Shown here: piece by piece, positions 52,780 through 61,016 of the stretch
How positions within the stretch are numbered: the stretch's first letter is position 1
Layout: each line of letters opens with the position of its first letter
DNA from: GYS-P2D sp964489125
GTDB taxonomy: Bacteria; Bacteroidota; Bacteroidia; Chitinophagales; Saprospiraceae
NCBI GenBank assembly: GCA_964489125.1
Contig: CAZAXY010000003.1
Coordinates: forward strand, 1 to 64,000
DNA: 64,000 nt
Reading direction: 5' to 3'
Position numbers and translations under genes: made by a program
Notes under the pieces: generated by a model
What the model was told of the DNA's origin: nothing
The model's database searches: none
What the model saw: the letters and a program-made list of their open reading frames with translations, nothing else

Positions 52780-52813
52780 CAAATCGCCTGCAAGGAGATT
52801 TCTATATAGTTCT
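52767..52813 (+). repeat. Dispersed intergenic repeat, motif 1, copy C
   Basis: CCCCCCTCTTTTTCAAATCG, then CCTGCAAGGAGATTTCTATA. It aligns with copies A and B at 17.4-17.6 kb. Its T-run doubles as the terminator tail of thrC. Confidence 0.65.
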
Positions 52814-52864
52814 GAACGCATAACACTACTGGATTATACCGCGACATTCCAACTATTTAGATAT

Positions 52865-52892
52865 CTCAGTCGTGCTTCCTTCTATATGAAAA
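52865..52892 (+). repeat. Dispersed intergenic repeat, motif 2, copy 2
   Basis: CTCAGTCGTGCTTCCTTCTA then TATGAAAA, matching 17532-17560. It is 52 bases downstream of motif 1 copy C and ends 11 bases before the flavoprotein stop on the other strand. Confidence 0.6.
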
Positions 52893-52903
52893 ATAGGGTA
52901 ACT

Positions 52904-54232
52904 CTAAGCCATATTCTTCGAATCCAGTTTATCCGCATTCTTGGAGGCAGCAGAGGACAATCGTACTGCTTTGATGGCGTAATAGACATACTTATACAAT
53001 GGCTCGTGGCTCATGAAATTAAGGCGAGATTTGAACATCCACATTCTAAACGCCTTATGCAGGAATAGCAGATTCTCAACACTGCGTGACAGGGCAAATG
53101 GCCAATCCTCTTGATACTCTGGATGGGCTATAGGCATTAGCTCATTTTTCTTGGTGTCATTCATCTTGGTCAATTCCATCCGAGCAATACACGCAGCACT
53201 AAACACCTGCTGGCAGAACAGTACAGATTGCAGTGTGATTTTCTCTTTTGAAAATATCGGTACGGCCTCTTCTCTTGACAACCCATTAGCAGAACAATCT
53301 ATGAATAGTGACCTGCTAGTGTAGACCACGCTACCTTGCTGCAGTTGTATCTCAGTTGGGGTAATCTTAGTGACACGACCTTTTTCGATGAGATTGCTGA
53401 TGCTCCGCAATTGAATGATTTCCTGATCGCTAACTGTTGCGCAGCGCCATTTCTTTGGGACTTTATTAGGGTCTATCCTCATGATACCTGCGGTATCCTC
53501 TATTTCTAAGAAGAAATCGGTGATGCTCTGAGTGCTTCTCAGCATATCCAGTTGTCGCATCAGGACATTGGCAACATTACCCACTTGTAATTGCTCTCGG
53601 TGAAACACCCAGGGTTGATTAGAACATATCCAATGGATGCTCTCCTTTGCTACTCCTTTATCCAATAAAAAGAGTACCGCATCCATTCCTGTCTTGCCAT
53701 TACCGATGATATAATATTGCTCCCACTTGTTGTATTCATCTACTAAGCCATTGATCGGAATCAATGGTACGCCCTCATATACTTGATATTTAGGAGCATG
53801 TGTAGATGGCACAGCGACTTTCATATAAGTGGCATCTACTAATTTCCTTCGTACCTTGTATGTGGTAATGTTAGTTGGTTCTGTCAATGGTGCCACCTGA
53901 CTATCACCCAGGTAATTATGTGCTGGAAGAAATTCTACACGGCCACTTGTGACCATCTTCTCCATAACAGCTCTGTAATACTCCAATATTTCACCCTTTG
54001 AAGATAAATCCTTGGTGCCATTGCCCAGCACTCTTGAATTGACTCCGTAGAATGCTGCTGGTTGGTGAAGCCTGACAAAAGGATATGCATCTACCCAGTG
54101 CCCTCCAGGTGCCGAGCGACGATCTACGATGACCAGCTTGGCACTCGCATCCTGATGAAATATTTCATCGGCAAATGCCATCCCCATGGCTCCTGCACCA
54201 ATGATCATATAATCTGTTTCTTTCATACTCAA
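52904..54232 (-). CDS. FAD-dependent monooxygenase/oxidoreductase
   Basis: 442 residues. The N-terminal FAD-binding dinucleotide fold is YMIIGAGAMGMAFADEIF, with DRRSAPGGHWVDAYPFVRLH after. A second nucleotide site (YYIIGNGKTGMDAVLFLLDK) near residue 170 fits a two-domain flavin monooxygenase or a reductase of the Trk/FMO group. The usual FMO FxGxxxHxxx motif is not clear. It is in one transcript with the membrane protein upstream (gap 34 bases). Substrate unknown. Confidence 0.8.
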   Translation of the reverse strand: MSMKETDYMIIGAGAMGMAFADEIFHQDASAKLVIVDRRSAPGGHWVDAYPFVRLHQPAAFYGVNSRVLGNGTKDLSSKGEILEYYRAVMEKMVTSGRVEFLPAHNYLGDSQVAPLTEPTNITTYKVRRKLVDATYMKVAVPSTHAPKYQVYEGVPLIPINGLVDEYNKWEQYYIIGNGKTGMDAVLFLLDKGVAKESIHWICSNQPWVFHREQLQVGNVANVLMRQLDMLRSTQSITDFFLEIEDTAGIMRIDPNKVPKKWRCATVSDQEIIQLRSISNLIEKGRVTKITPTEIQLQQGSVVYTSRSLFIDCSANGLSREEAVPIFSKEKITLQSVLFCQQVFSAACIARMELTKMNDTKKNELMPIAHPEYQEDWPFALSRSVENLLFLHKAFRMWMFKSRLNFMSHEPLYKYVYYAIKAVRLSSAASKNADKLDSKNMA

Positions 54233-54266
54233 AGCACTAATAATTCTTCTCCATTAATTTTAGGGC

Positions 54267-54761
54267 CTAACTCAATTGCATGGATCGATAACTCCCTAAA
54301 ATAACGAGAGCGACAAGGATGAGGGCTCCAATAACCGCTGGATAAAAGGTAAAATAAGCAAAGAGGTTGATAAAAGGCCCTTCAGGGGTGAGGCCGCGAT
54401 TAGTTGTATAGGGCGCAGATGAAAACCCGAGCGCATTGCCCCACACTTCGATTAGGCCTGCAATCATCAGTACCTTGGCTTCTCTCTTGGTCAGCTTTAA
54501 TAGAGGCGCAATGGCAGCTACCAATATCACCAACATACCATGCATGATAGGCCCTAGATGTGCATTGCGCCAGAGCTCCTTTTGGTCCGGCAGAGAGATC
54601 TCTATAGGTGGCAATGGCCACAATTGTAAATAGCCCCCTAAGGCTATGAGCCAAGCAAATCCTGCAAAACTACCGATGAGAATCACAATAGCCGAATGAA
54701 AGATCATTTTGGCTCGTTGCTGATTGCTAACTCCTAAATACTTTTGATCATTATTACTCAT
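54267..54761 (-). CDS. Small membrane protein resembling styrene-oxide isomerase (StyC)
   Basis: 164 residues from the ATG at 54761 (MSNNDQKYLGVSNQQ), chosen over a longer upstream frame because homology starts here. Four transmembrane helices are predicted. The block NAHLGPIMHGMLVILVAAIA, then EVWGNALGFSSAPYTTNRGL resembles styrene-oxide isomerase motifs (AHSGPALNGMMVI, GWANVGF...SPNRGL). Such enzymes isomerise epoxides to aldehydes, using heme. The following flavoprotein gene could supply an epoxide. A second function (for example NnrS/heme-type membrane protein) is possible. Confidence 0.6.
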   Translation of the reverse strand: MSNNDQKYLGVSNQQRAKMIFHSAIVILIGSFAGFAWLIALGGYLQLWPLPPIEISLPDQKELWRNAHLGPIMHGMLVILVAAIAPLLKLTKREAKVLMIAGLIEVWGNALGFSSAPYTTNRGLTPEGPFINLFAYFTFYPAVIGALILVALVILGSYRSMQLS

Positions 54762-55021
54762 GATAAGATTAGTTATTACACACAACATGTAGATGGCATA
54801 GGATCGAGTTGACTTATAGGCGATCGTCGCCAAGCCTAAAGTAATCAATTCTGTAGGGAGAGAAATTCTCGGAGTTTCATTGCTTGACAGATATATTTTC
54901 AAATAAATAAGTCTGCTATTTTAACAAATCATCAAAGCTTACCTCATATAATGAATAGATAGATTGAATCATCTTTTTTACTTCTCTCATTGTACTTTAA
55001 TACCGCTAAGTCAATGTTACT

Positions 55022-55375
55022 ATGAAAAGCAAGCAAGAAACAAGCATTGTCAACTATATTAAGTCCTATAACGACTTTGACATTGCTGGCATGACCAAAG
55101 ACTAATCTGAAGATTTTGTATTCGAAAACATGACCAATGGCAAGGTGGATCTCAGAACTGAAGGGTTGACGGCATTTATAGAACTAGCAAAGGCAGCTAC
55201 TCAATACTTCAGTCAACGACAACAGACTATTGAATCATGGGAGTTCCAAAATTCCATAGTTCAGATTGGTATATCTTACATTGCGGTCATAGCGATAGAC
55301 CTTCCAAACGGCTTGAAAACTGGAGACTCACTAGAGCTGACTAGAACGTTGATATTTGAGTTTAGCCATGGGTAA
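55022..55375 (+). pseudogene. NTF2/SnoaL-like gene with in-frame TAA
   Basis: The frame from ATG 55022 reads MKSKQETSIVNYIKSYNDFD, then IAGMTKD, stop TAA (55103-55105), SEDFVFENMTNGKVDLRTEG, then LTAFIELAKAATQYFSQ and ends at 55375. The text continues smoothly on both sides of the stop and matches SnoaL-like/NTF2 small proteins (FxxxxE...T.G...F). A single nonsense codon at codon 28 (possibly TTA changed to TAA) makes it a pseudogene, or a short two-part product if read through. Confidence 0.75.
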
Positions 55376-55423
55376 ATTAAGCGAATAACAGATAAATCGT
55401 AGATGTAATAAGACATGATGACA

Positions 55424-56230
55424 TCAAGACTTTGGGAACAAGTGTTCAAGCTCAGCTTCAGAACAATGAAGATCTATATTAAATCTGTTTGACAGTGTAT
55501 CAAGCCACTCGGCACCATAGGAGATTTTAGATTTATCTACTACCTCTAATCCATGACGAGTAGACATCTCATTATTGAATAGCCCTATACGCCCATTAGT
55601 CGTAAACCTTCCAACATAACGATCTGTATAAAAATGTGATTTAGGGTTGGTGGACATATAGTAATTGGAGATGTAGATATCATCTACGCTGATGTCAACA
55701 TAGTCGAAACTATATTGATTAGCCCAGTCATCCCCCACCTTCCGCTGAATCATGTATTGATTCACATCATATGGCATAATTCGTACTATTCCATCGTGGT
55801 CATTGATTTCAGAAGAGTCATTAAGGTTTAGTGGCACCTTGCTAATTAATCCGCCAAATCCCACATCAGTCACATATTCTTCGCCATCCAATTCGACGAG
55901 TAATGCTAGGTGATTTCGAGGAGGAATATGTTCTGGACTCCGCAACCATACTCTGGCCATAACTTGCCTTACAGAATAGCCCAAGGACTGCAACAATAGG
56001 CCATATAGTGTATTGAGTTCGAAGCAATAGCCTCCCCGTCTCGACTTCACCACTTTGTCAAAGAGTTTCTGGGGTTCAAGGGCTATTCCGCGCCTCAGGA
56101 CCACATTTAAATTCTCGAATGGAATAACCTGCATATGATGTTCTTGCAGTGTTACTAGACCTGCCAAATCACCAGAGGCATCAGATAAATTTATCCTGGT
56201 CAAATATTCACTAGTTTGAGCGTCTGTCAT
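55424..56230 (-). CDS. Arylamine N-acetyltransferase (NAT)
   Basis: 268 residues. The catalytic triad is clear: Cys 69 in SRRGGYCFELN, His 107 in PPRNHLALLV, Asp 122 in YVTDVGFGG. The start HHMQVIPFENLNVVLRRGI is conserved. It transfers acetyl groups from acetyl-CoA to arylamines and hydrazines, or, in some bacteria, to biosynthetic amines. A single-gene unit preceded by the secreted gene pair. Confidence 0.95.
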   Translation of the reverse strand: MTDAQTSEYLTRINLSDASGDLAGLVTLQEHHMQVIPFENLNVVLRRGIALEPQKLFDKVVKSRRGGYCFELNTLYGLLLQSLGYSVRQVMARVWLRSPEHIPPRNHLALLVELDGEEYVTDVGFGGLISKVPLNLNDSSEINDHDGIVRIMPYDVNQYMIQRKVGDDWANQYSFDYVDISVDDIYISNYYMSTNPKSHFYTDRYVGRFTTNGRIGLFNNEMSTRHGLEVVDKSKISYGAEWLDTLSNRFNIDLHCSEAELEHLFPKS

Positions 56231-56305
56231 ATTTATTGAATACTAGATATTTATATCAACACTAGAGCCAGGCTGAAGATAGGTAGCTACAGACTATCTT
56301 CTCCA

Positions 56306-57385
56306 CTATTCGCAAGTAATAAACAGCATGTACTGCTCTGCTGTCTCTTGTGCTTGTTTCTGAGTGATTGGTCTATCAAACAGATGAGACAGGTTATTAC
56401 CAGCTAGGTCTTCTAAGTGTGTATCTAGGCGGATGGTATAGTCTCCAGCTTTCCAATTCTGGTCGGGTAGAAAAGAGATTGTGAAAGTATCACTATTGTA
56501 TTCAATTGTACCCGCCACCCTATCGCCATGATAGTATAATTCAAATGAGTCGATCAAGCTGCCATAATCCACCTGCTCAGGAATAATAATAGTCATTGGA
56601 TCGGATGTATGAGCCTGCAAATTGCCTATTTCCCAATTCGTCATTGACGGCTTCTTTCTATCAACATCGGTGGTTACAAAGCTGTGTCTAATCGTACTAT
56701 CCATGCTGACTCCTTTCATATCCTTGAGGGCTGCACCGATCTGTAGTGTATAATTCTTGTAGGGTTCAAACACGCTACCTAGATGATGATTAGGTCCTAA
56801 TAACCTCTTTTGTCTGCCTGGCTCTACCCATATCGTAAGCAGGGTACCATCATCAGAAAGTAGGGGTGCTTTCAGGTTTAAAATGGACCGATCAATCTCC
56901 GCTCCCTCTTGATCTAAAAAATGTATGTGCTCATAGATCTTAACCGGATTAACAGGGCGAGAAAAACGTACATACCACTTTAAGATGTTAGCGGGCACCT
57001 GCTTGACGGAAGGATAGATTTGAATTATTTCGATTGGATCATAGTCCAATGGCTTACCAACGCTAAAATGTAATAGCTCTCCATCACACAATACTGTATA
57101 GTTAGTCTCTTGATTGAACGGAACTAATGGCACGAATGTAATCGAGCTATTCTCTCGCCGGATCGAACCAATAATTGCCGGGCCTTCATAACTGTAGGGG
57201 TCGCCAGCAAACTGGCCTTTCACAACCCTAGGTTCATCGTCGGCACACTCCTGAGATATAGTAATATAAGAATCGCTGAGCTCCAGAATTTCTGGAGGCC
57301 CCTGGCTGACTGCCTCCAGAATTCCCGAAATCAAGAGAGCACAACAAAACAGCGCTCTCCAGGTCAAGTGTTGGATTATAACCAA
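56306..57385 (-). CDS. Secreted protein with SbsA/Big_5 Ig-like repeats
   Basis: 359 residues with a signal peptide (hydrophobic residues 12-27, VSQG). Two or three Ig-like bacterial domains of the SbsA/Big_5 type follow (SVKQVPANILKWYVRFSRPV; LAGNNLSHLF-type ends). It overlaps the propeller gene by 10 bases, so both are made together. Function unknown; surface or periplasmic. Confidence 0.7.
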   Translation of the reverse strand: MVIIQHLTWRALFCCALLISGILEAVSQGPPEILELSDSYITISQECADDEPRVVKGQFAGDPYSYEGPAIIGSIRRENSSITFVPLVPFNQETNYTVLCDGELLHFSVGKPLDYDPIEIIQIYPSVKQVPANILKWYVRFSRPVNPVKIYEHIHFLDQEGAEIDRSILNLKAPLLSDDGTLLTIWVEPGRQKRLLGPNHHLGSVFEPYKNYTLQIGAALKDMKGVSMDSTIRHSFVTTDVDRKKPSMTNWEIGNLQAHTSDPMTIIIPEQVDYGSLIDSFELYYHGDRVAGTIEYNSDTFTISFLPDQNWKAGDYTIRLDTHLEDLAGNNLSHLFDRPITQKQAQETAEQYMLFITCE

Positions 57386-58473
57386 CGATTATTACTTGTC
57401 TTAAGTCCTAATACACCATTAGCATCTCGCTGAATCATCACGAATGTTGTTTCGTTAAGCTTATCTAGCTGCTGCACATTGACAAATGGCAAGTTTATGA
57501 AGTCTACTCCTGCAGTTCCTGCTCGCTCCTGAACACGCTCTGTAAGAGACTCACTGAAACCTTCGATGTTAGACACTTTGATCTTCATCAGTGCTCTGTT
57601 GGAATTAGCCATGAGTACGTAGCGCTCTCCATCTTTCTCCATCTCGATGATATCAAGTGGAGTATTCCAGTTGCCTAACTCAGCCACAGTGCGTCCTTTG
57701 GCGTGCGCTCCATCCTGAAGATCACTCATCGGAAAAACAACTAATGGCGTACAAGTATAACTCGCTAATATCTGAGGCTTACCATTGATTGTAATCGGTG
57801 TAAAAGTCTTGATTGGTGCATAAGTCTCATATTGCCCATGTGCGGCATGATAAATTTCAAGCGAACTCTGTAATTCGCTCTCATTAAATGGAAATGATAT
57901 GGCTCTAAATGTAGATGAAAACTCTGCATTGCTCAGGCCACTGACCATCACCTTACCTTCTGCATATCTCAAGTCTGATATTGCCCATTGTCTGAGTGAT
58001 CTTCCTCGTCTGTCTGTAGCATCAGCAGCTACGGCATTGTCTAGCACGGTTTTAGAATAGCTGACCTTGTCGATATTGATAGGTTCAAGCGTATTGTTAT
58101 TTACTAAGAATAATAATGATTTGCCTGAGCTGTGATTAACGGCTATATAGACATTTTCAGTAGATGGATCTACGGCAAGGTCTATTATCTGGAGCTGGTC
58201 TGTCTCAGTTCCTAGGAGATTACTAAGCTCTGTCTCCAAATCGGAAATAGCCACCTGCTCGTTTTGGGCTTTTTCTTGGGTGGATAGGTCAATTGCAACA
58301 ACCTGTGCGGCATCGCTATCTCCAATGAATAAGATGCTCTCAGGTCCAAATGCCATAGCGTGAACACTCTGTATCTCTGGATCACCGAAGACAAAGTCTT
58401 CTGTATAGTTGTTAGATGCCATTGCAGCACTGCTTATCAACGCCAGTACCAATAGTAGAAATAGCTGTTTCAT
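57376..58473 (-). CDS. Secreted beta-propeller-like protein
   Basis: 365 residues with a signal peptide (hydrophobic residues 4-18, AMASNN). The remainder has repeated short strands with VHAMAFGPESILFIGDSDAA, IIDLAVDPSTENVYIAVNHS and NTPLDIIEMEKDGERYVLMA, consistent with an NHL/YncE-like propeller, but no exact family is recognised. It is the first gene of a pair with the Ig-like protein (10-base overlap). Confidence 0.65.
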   Translation of the reverse strand: MKQLFLLLVLALISSAAMASNNYTEDFVFGDPEIQSVHAMAFGPESILFIGDSDAAQVVAIDLSTQEKAQNEQVAISDLETELSNLLGTETDQLQIIDLAVDPSTENVYIAVNHSSGKSLLFLVNNNTLEPINIDKVSYSKTVLDNAVAADATDRRGRSLRQWAISDLRYAEGKVMVSGLSNAEFSSTFRAISFPFNESELQSSLEIYHAAHGQYETYAPIKTFTPITINGKPQILASYTCTPLVVFPMSDLQDGAHAKGRTVAELGNWNTPLDIIEMEKDGERYVLMANSNRALMKIKVSNIEGFSESLTERVQERAGTAGVDFINLPFVNVQQLDKLNETTFVMIQRDANGVLGLKTSNNRWL

Positions 58474-58803
58474 TGCTCGATGTTTATGTTTTTATGTATA
58501 CGATTATTTAAGGTAAACCAATATCAAAGGCTATAGTTTTGTAGTCGGCCCGTCTAACCGTCATGAGTCTTCCTAATGACCTAAATACACTCGATTATCG
58601 AGGTATTGCATGATTCCTAATTAGATTCTCAACATTCCTATGAAAGAGACAGTGTTGTAGGATTTGGCTGGTGCCTTGATTATGCCATATGCTCAATCTA
58701 CCAATCTTGTCAAACGCAAAATATTATACTGTTATATGTTATTATTGCATAATTATATCAAGTAATAAGATTAGGTATAAATAGGATATATTATAAGCTC
58801 AAG

Positions 58804-58834
58804 TTTGCAACTATTTCAAATGGTCATAGGTTTG
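58804..58834 (+). promoter_or_regulatory. Consensus Bacteroidota promoter of pckA
   Basis: TTTG (58804-58807), exactly 19 bases, then TAGGTTTG (58827-58834), which fits TTTG-N19-TAnnTTTG without mismatch. The predicted start point is near 58841 and the leader to the ATG at 58882 is about 40 bases. The rest of 58474-58803 shows no gene. Confidence 0.85.
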
Positions 58835-58881
58835 TGTCTTAATTGCACAAATCTATTCTTCAGCACTCTTTAGTAATACAT

Positions 58882-60516
58882 ATGAAATCTTACGGATACA
58901 AAAACGCTAATGTCGACATTACCACCATCGGATTAGGCGAAACAACAATCTATTGGAATCTCTCCCCTGCCGCATTAATTGAGCATACTATTTCGTCGGG
59001 ACAAGGAGAACTGGCCTCTTCAGGAGCGCTCAAAGTAAACACTGGTCAGTTTACAGGTCGATCTCCTAAAGACCGCTACATCGTAGAAGATAAGATCACT
59101 TCCAAAACTGTGGATTGGGGAGATGTCAACCAACCAATTACTTCAACTCAGTATGAAAAGCTATATGCTCAAGTGATCAATCATCTCAATAATCGCGTAC
59201 AGATCTATGCTCGTGACGCTTATGCCTGTGCGAGTCTCAATTATAGACTCAATGTCAGAGTATACTCTGAGCAACCTTGGCAGAGCTTATTCGTACACAA
59301 TATGTTTCTGCGACCAACTAAGAAAGAAGTCTCCACGATCGATCCAGATTGGCAGGTATTTGTGGCAAGTGGCCTTGAGGTGGATCATGAAGAGATGGGA
59401 TTACGGCAGAAAAACTTTGCTATCATCAACTTTACTGAGAAGAAAATAATCATCGGAGGAACGGCCTATACTGGAGAAATAAAAAAAGGCATCTTCTCTG
59501 TACTCAATTTTCTACTACCTACAGAGCATGAGGTGCTATCGATGCATTGCTCTGCTAATGTGGGTAAGAAGGGTGACACCGCTCTATTTTTTGGCCTCTC
59601 AGGAACGGGGAAAACAACTCTCTCAACAGACAACGACAGAAAACTTATCGGCGACGATGAGCACGGCTGGGCCTCATCGAGCGTATTCAATTTTGAGGGC
59701 GGTTGCTATGCCAAGACTATAAATCTATCCGAGTCTAAAGAGCCGCAGATCTATCGAGCTATCAAGTTCGGAGCGATGTTAGAAAATGTCGGCTTCCATG
59801 ACAGAGCTAATAGATTTGTCGACTTTGCAGACTCTTCCATCACTCAGAACACTCGGGTAAGCTATCCCATCTACCATATAGACAATATCGTCTACAACTC
59901 ACGTGGTGAGATTCCTGAGAATGTATTCTTTCTGACATGTGATGCCTTTGGCGTGTTACCTCCTATCTCGAGACTGTCTACGCCACAGGCCATGTATCAT
60001 TTCTTGTCAGGCTATACGGCCAAGATCGCAGGCACTGAAGCTGGCATTAATGAGCCAGAAGCGACCTTCTCAGCATGTTTTGGATTACCTTTTCTACCAT
60101 TGAAGCCTACAGTGTATGCTGAGCTACTCGGCAATAAGATTGAAAGTGGACAAAAAAGAATTAATAAAAAAATCAATGTTTGGTTAGTCAATACTGGATG
60201 GACTGGTGGGCCATATGGTCAAGGCTCCAGAATGGAACTATCCTATACGAGAGCTATGATTAGAGCTGCCTTGTCAGGTGCACTTGATGATGTAGCTTAT
60301 GAGGCGGAGCCTTTCTTTGGATTAAATGTGCCTAAATCATGCCCCGATGTACCAAATGCGTTGTTATTCCCTAGAGATACTTGGCCTAATGAAGATGACT
60401 ATGATGAGCAAGCCCAAAAACTTGTTACATTATTTAAAAACAACTTCAATCAGTACAAATCATACGCCTCAGCGGATATTATGGGTGTAATGGATAGCAA
60501 AATGTCCAATTCCTAA
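58882..60516 (+). CDS. pckA: Phosphoenolpyruvate carboxykinase (ATP)
   Basis: 544 residues from the ATG at 58882; the upstream in-frame TTG lies only two bases after the predicted transcription start. Motifs: RSPKDRYIVED (substrate site), GLSGTGKTTLSTDNDRKLIG (P-loop and metal-binding), GDDEHGW and FLSGYTAKIAGTE. It converts oxaloacetate and ATP to PEP and CO2, for gluconeogenesis or, in some Bacteroidota, carboxylation of PEP. Single-gene unit with a consensus promoter. Confidence 0.97.
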   Translation: MKSYGYKNANVDITTIGLGETTIYWNLSPAALIEHTISSGQGELASSGALKVNTGQFTGRSPKDRYIVEDKITSKTVDWGDVNQPITSTQYEKLYAQVINHLNNRVQIYARDAYACASLNYRLNVRVYSEQPWQSLFVHNMFLRPTKKEVSTIDPDWQVFVASGLEVDHEEMGLRQKNFAIINFTEKKIIIGGTAYTGEIKKGIFSVLNFLLPTEHEVLSMHCSANVGKKGDTALFFGLSGTGKTTLSTDNDRKLIGDDEHGWASSSVFNFEGGCYAKTINLSESKEPQIYRAIKFGAMLENVGFHDRANRFVDFADSSITQNTRVSYPIYHIDNIVYNSRGEIPENVFFLTCDAFGVLPPISRLSTPQAMYHFLSGYTAKIAGTEAGINEPEATFSACFGLPFLPLKPTVYAELLGNKIESGQKRINKKINVWLVNTGWTGGPYGQGSRMELSYTRAMIRAALSGALDDVAYEAEPFFGLNVPKSCPDVPNALLFPRDTWPNEDDYDEQAQKLVTLFKNNFNQYKSYASADIMGVMDSKMSNS

Positions 60517-60682
60517 TACTTACTAAAGGCAGCCATTTTGTTCTTTTAATCACATGCTCTATAGAGTGTAGACCGTCCATTCTGTATGCTAATTAGAGTG
60601 GCTGCGAATCTAACAAGATATTCAAGTACTCATCAGAGATAATTCAACTAAATTGTCTAAACTGTATAACGAAAGTACTTAT

Positions 60683-60931
60683 ATGAAAATCCTCTTAGCC
60701 TTTATCTTATCAAGTCTTGTTGCTTCATCCATTTATTCTCAAGGTAATTATCGAGCGGCACAACTCAATTCGATGATTGAGGAAGGAATGACAGACTGGA
60801 ACATTCCAGGCTTATCAGCAGTGGTCGTTAAAGAGGGTGAGATAGTATTCAGTTAGGCATATGGCATAAAAGATATTGCTTCGCAGGATGCCGTCGACGT
60901 ACATGGAGTAGCAACCTCTTCATATTCATGA
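60683..60931 (+). pseudogene. Serine hydrolase (class C beta-lactamase-like) remnant with in-frame TAG
   Basis: From ATG 60683 the frame begins with a signal peptide (MKILLAFILSSLVASSIYSQ) and reads MIEEGMTDWNIPGLSAVVVK, then EGEIVFS, stop TAG (60854-60856), AYGIKDIASQDAVDV, and TGA at 60929. The text matches the N-terminus of class C beta-lactamase/PBP-like serine hydrolases (GxSVAVVKDGKVVFSKGYG). Only about 80 residues remain; the SxxK region and the rest are gone. AAG to TAG at the Lys of FSKAYG is the simplest cause of the stop. Confidence 0.75.
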
Positions 60932-61016
60932 TTGTTAGCCGCTGTTACAATGAGATCTGGGCGAGCGATCAAACCTATATAACATCCAATAGCTATCTTG
61001 TAGCACTTTAAACTAC

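Noticed and set aside
50986..60856. TAG/TAA codons as recoding (stop suppression or selenocysteine-like) signals
   Set aside because: Intact genes such as trxA and gpsA end in TAG, no recoding structure is seen, and other lesions (frameshift, truncation) accompany them; decay is simpler.
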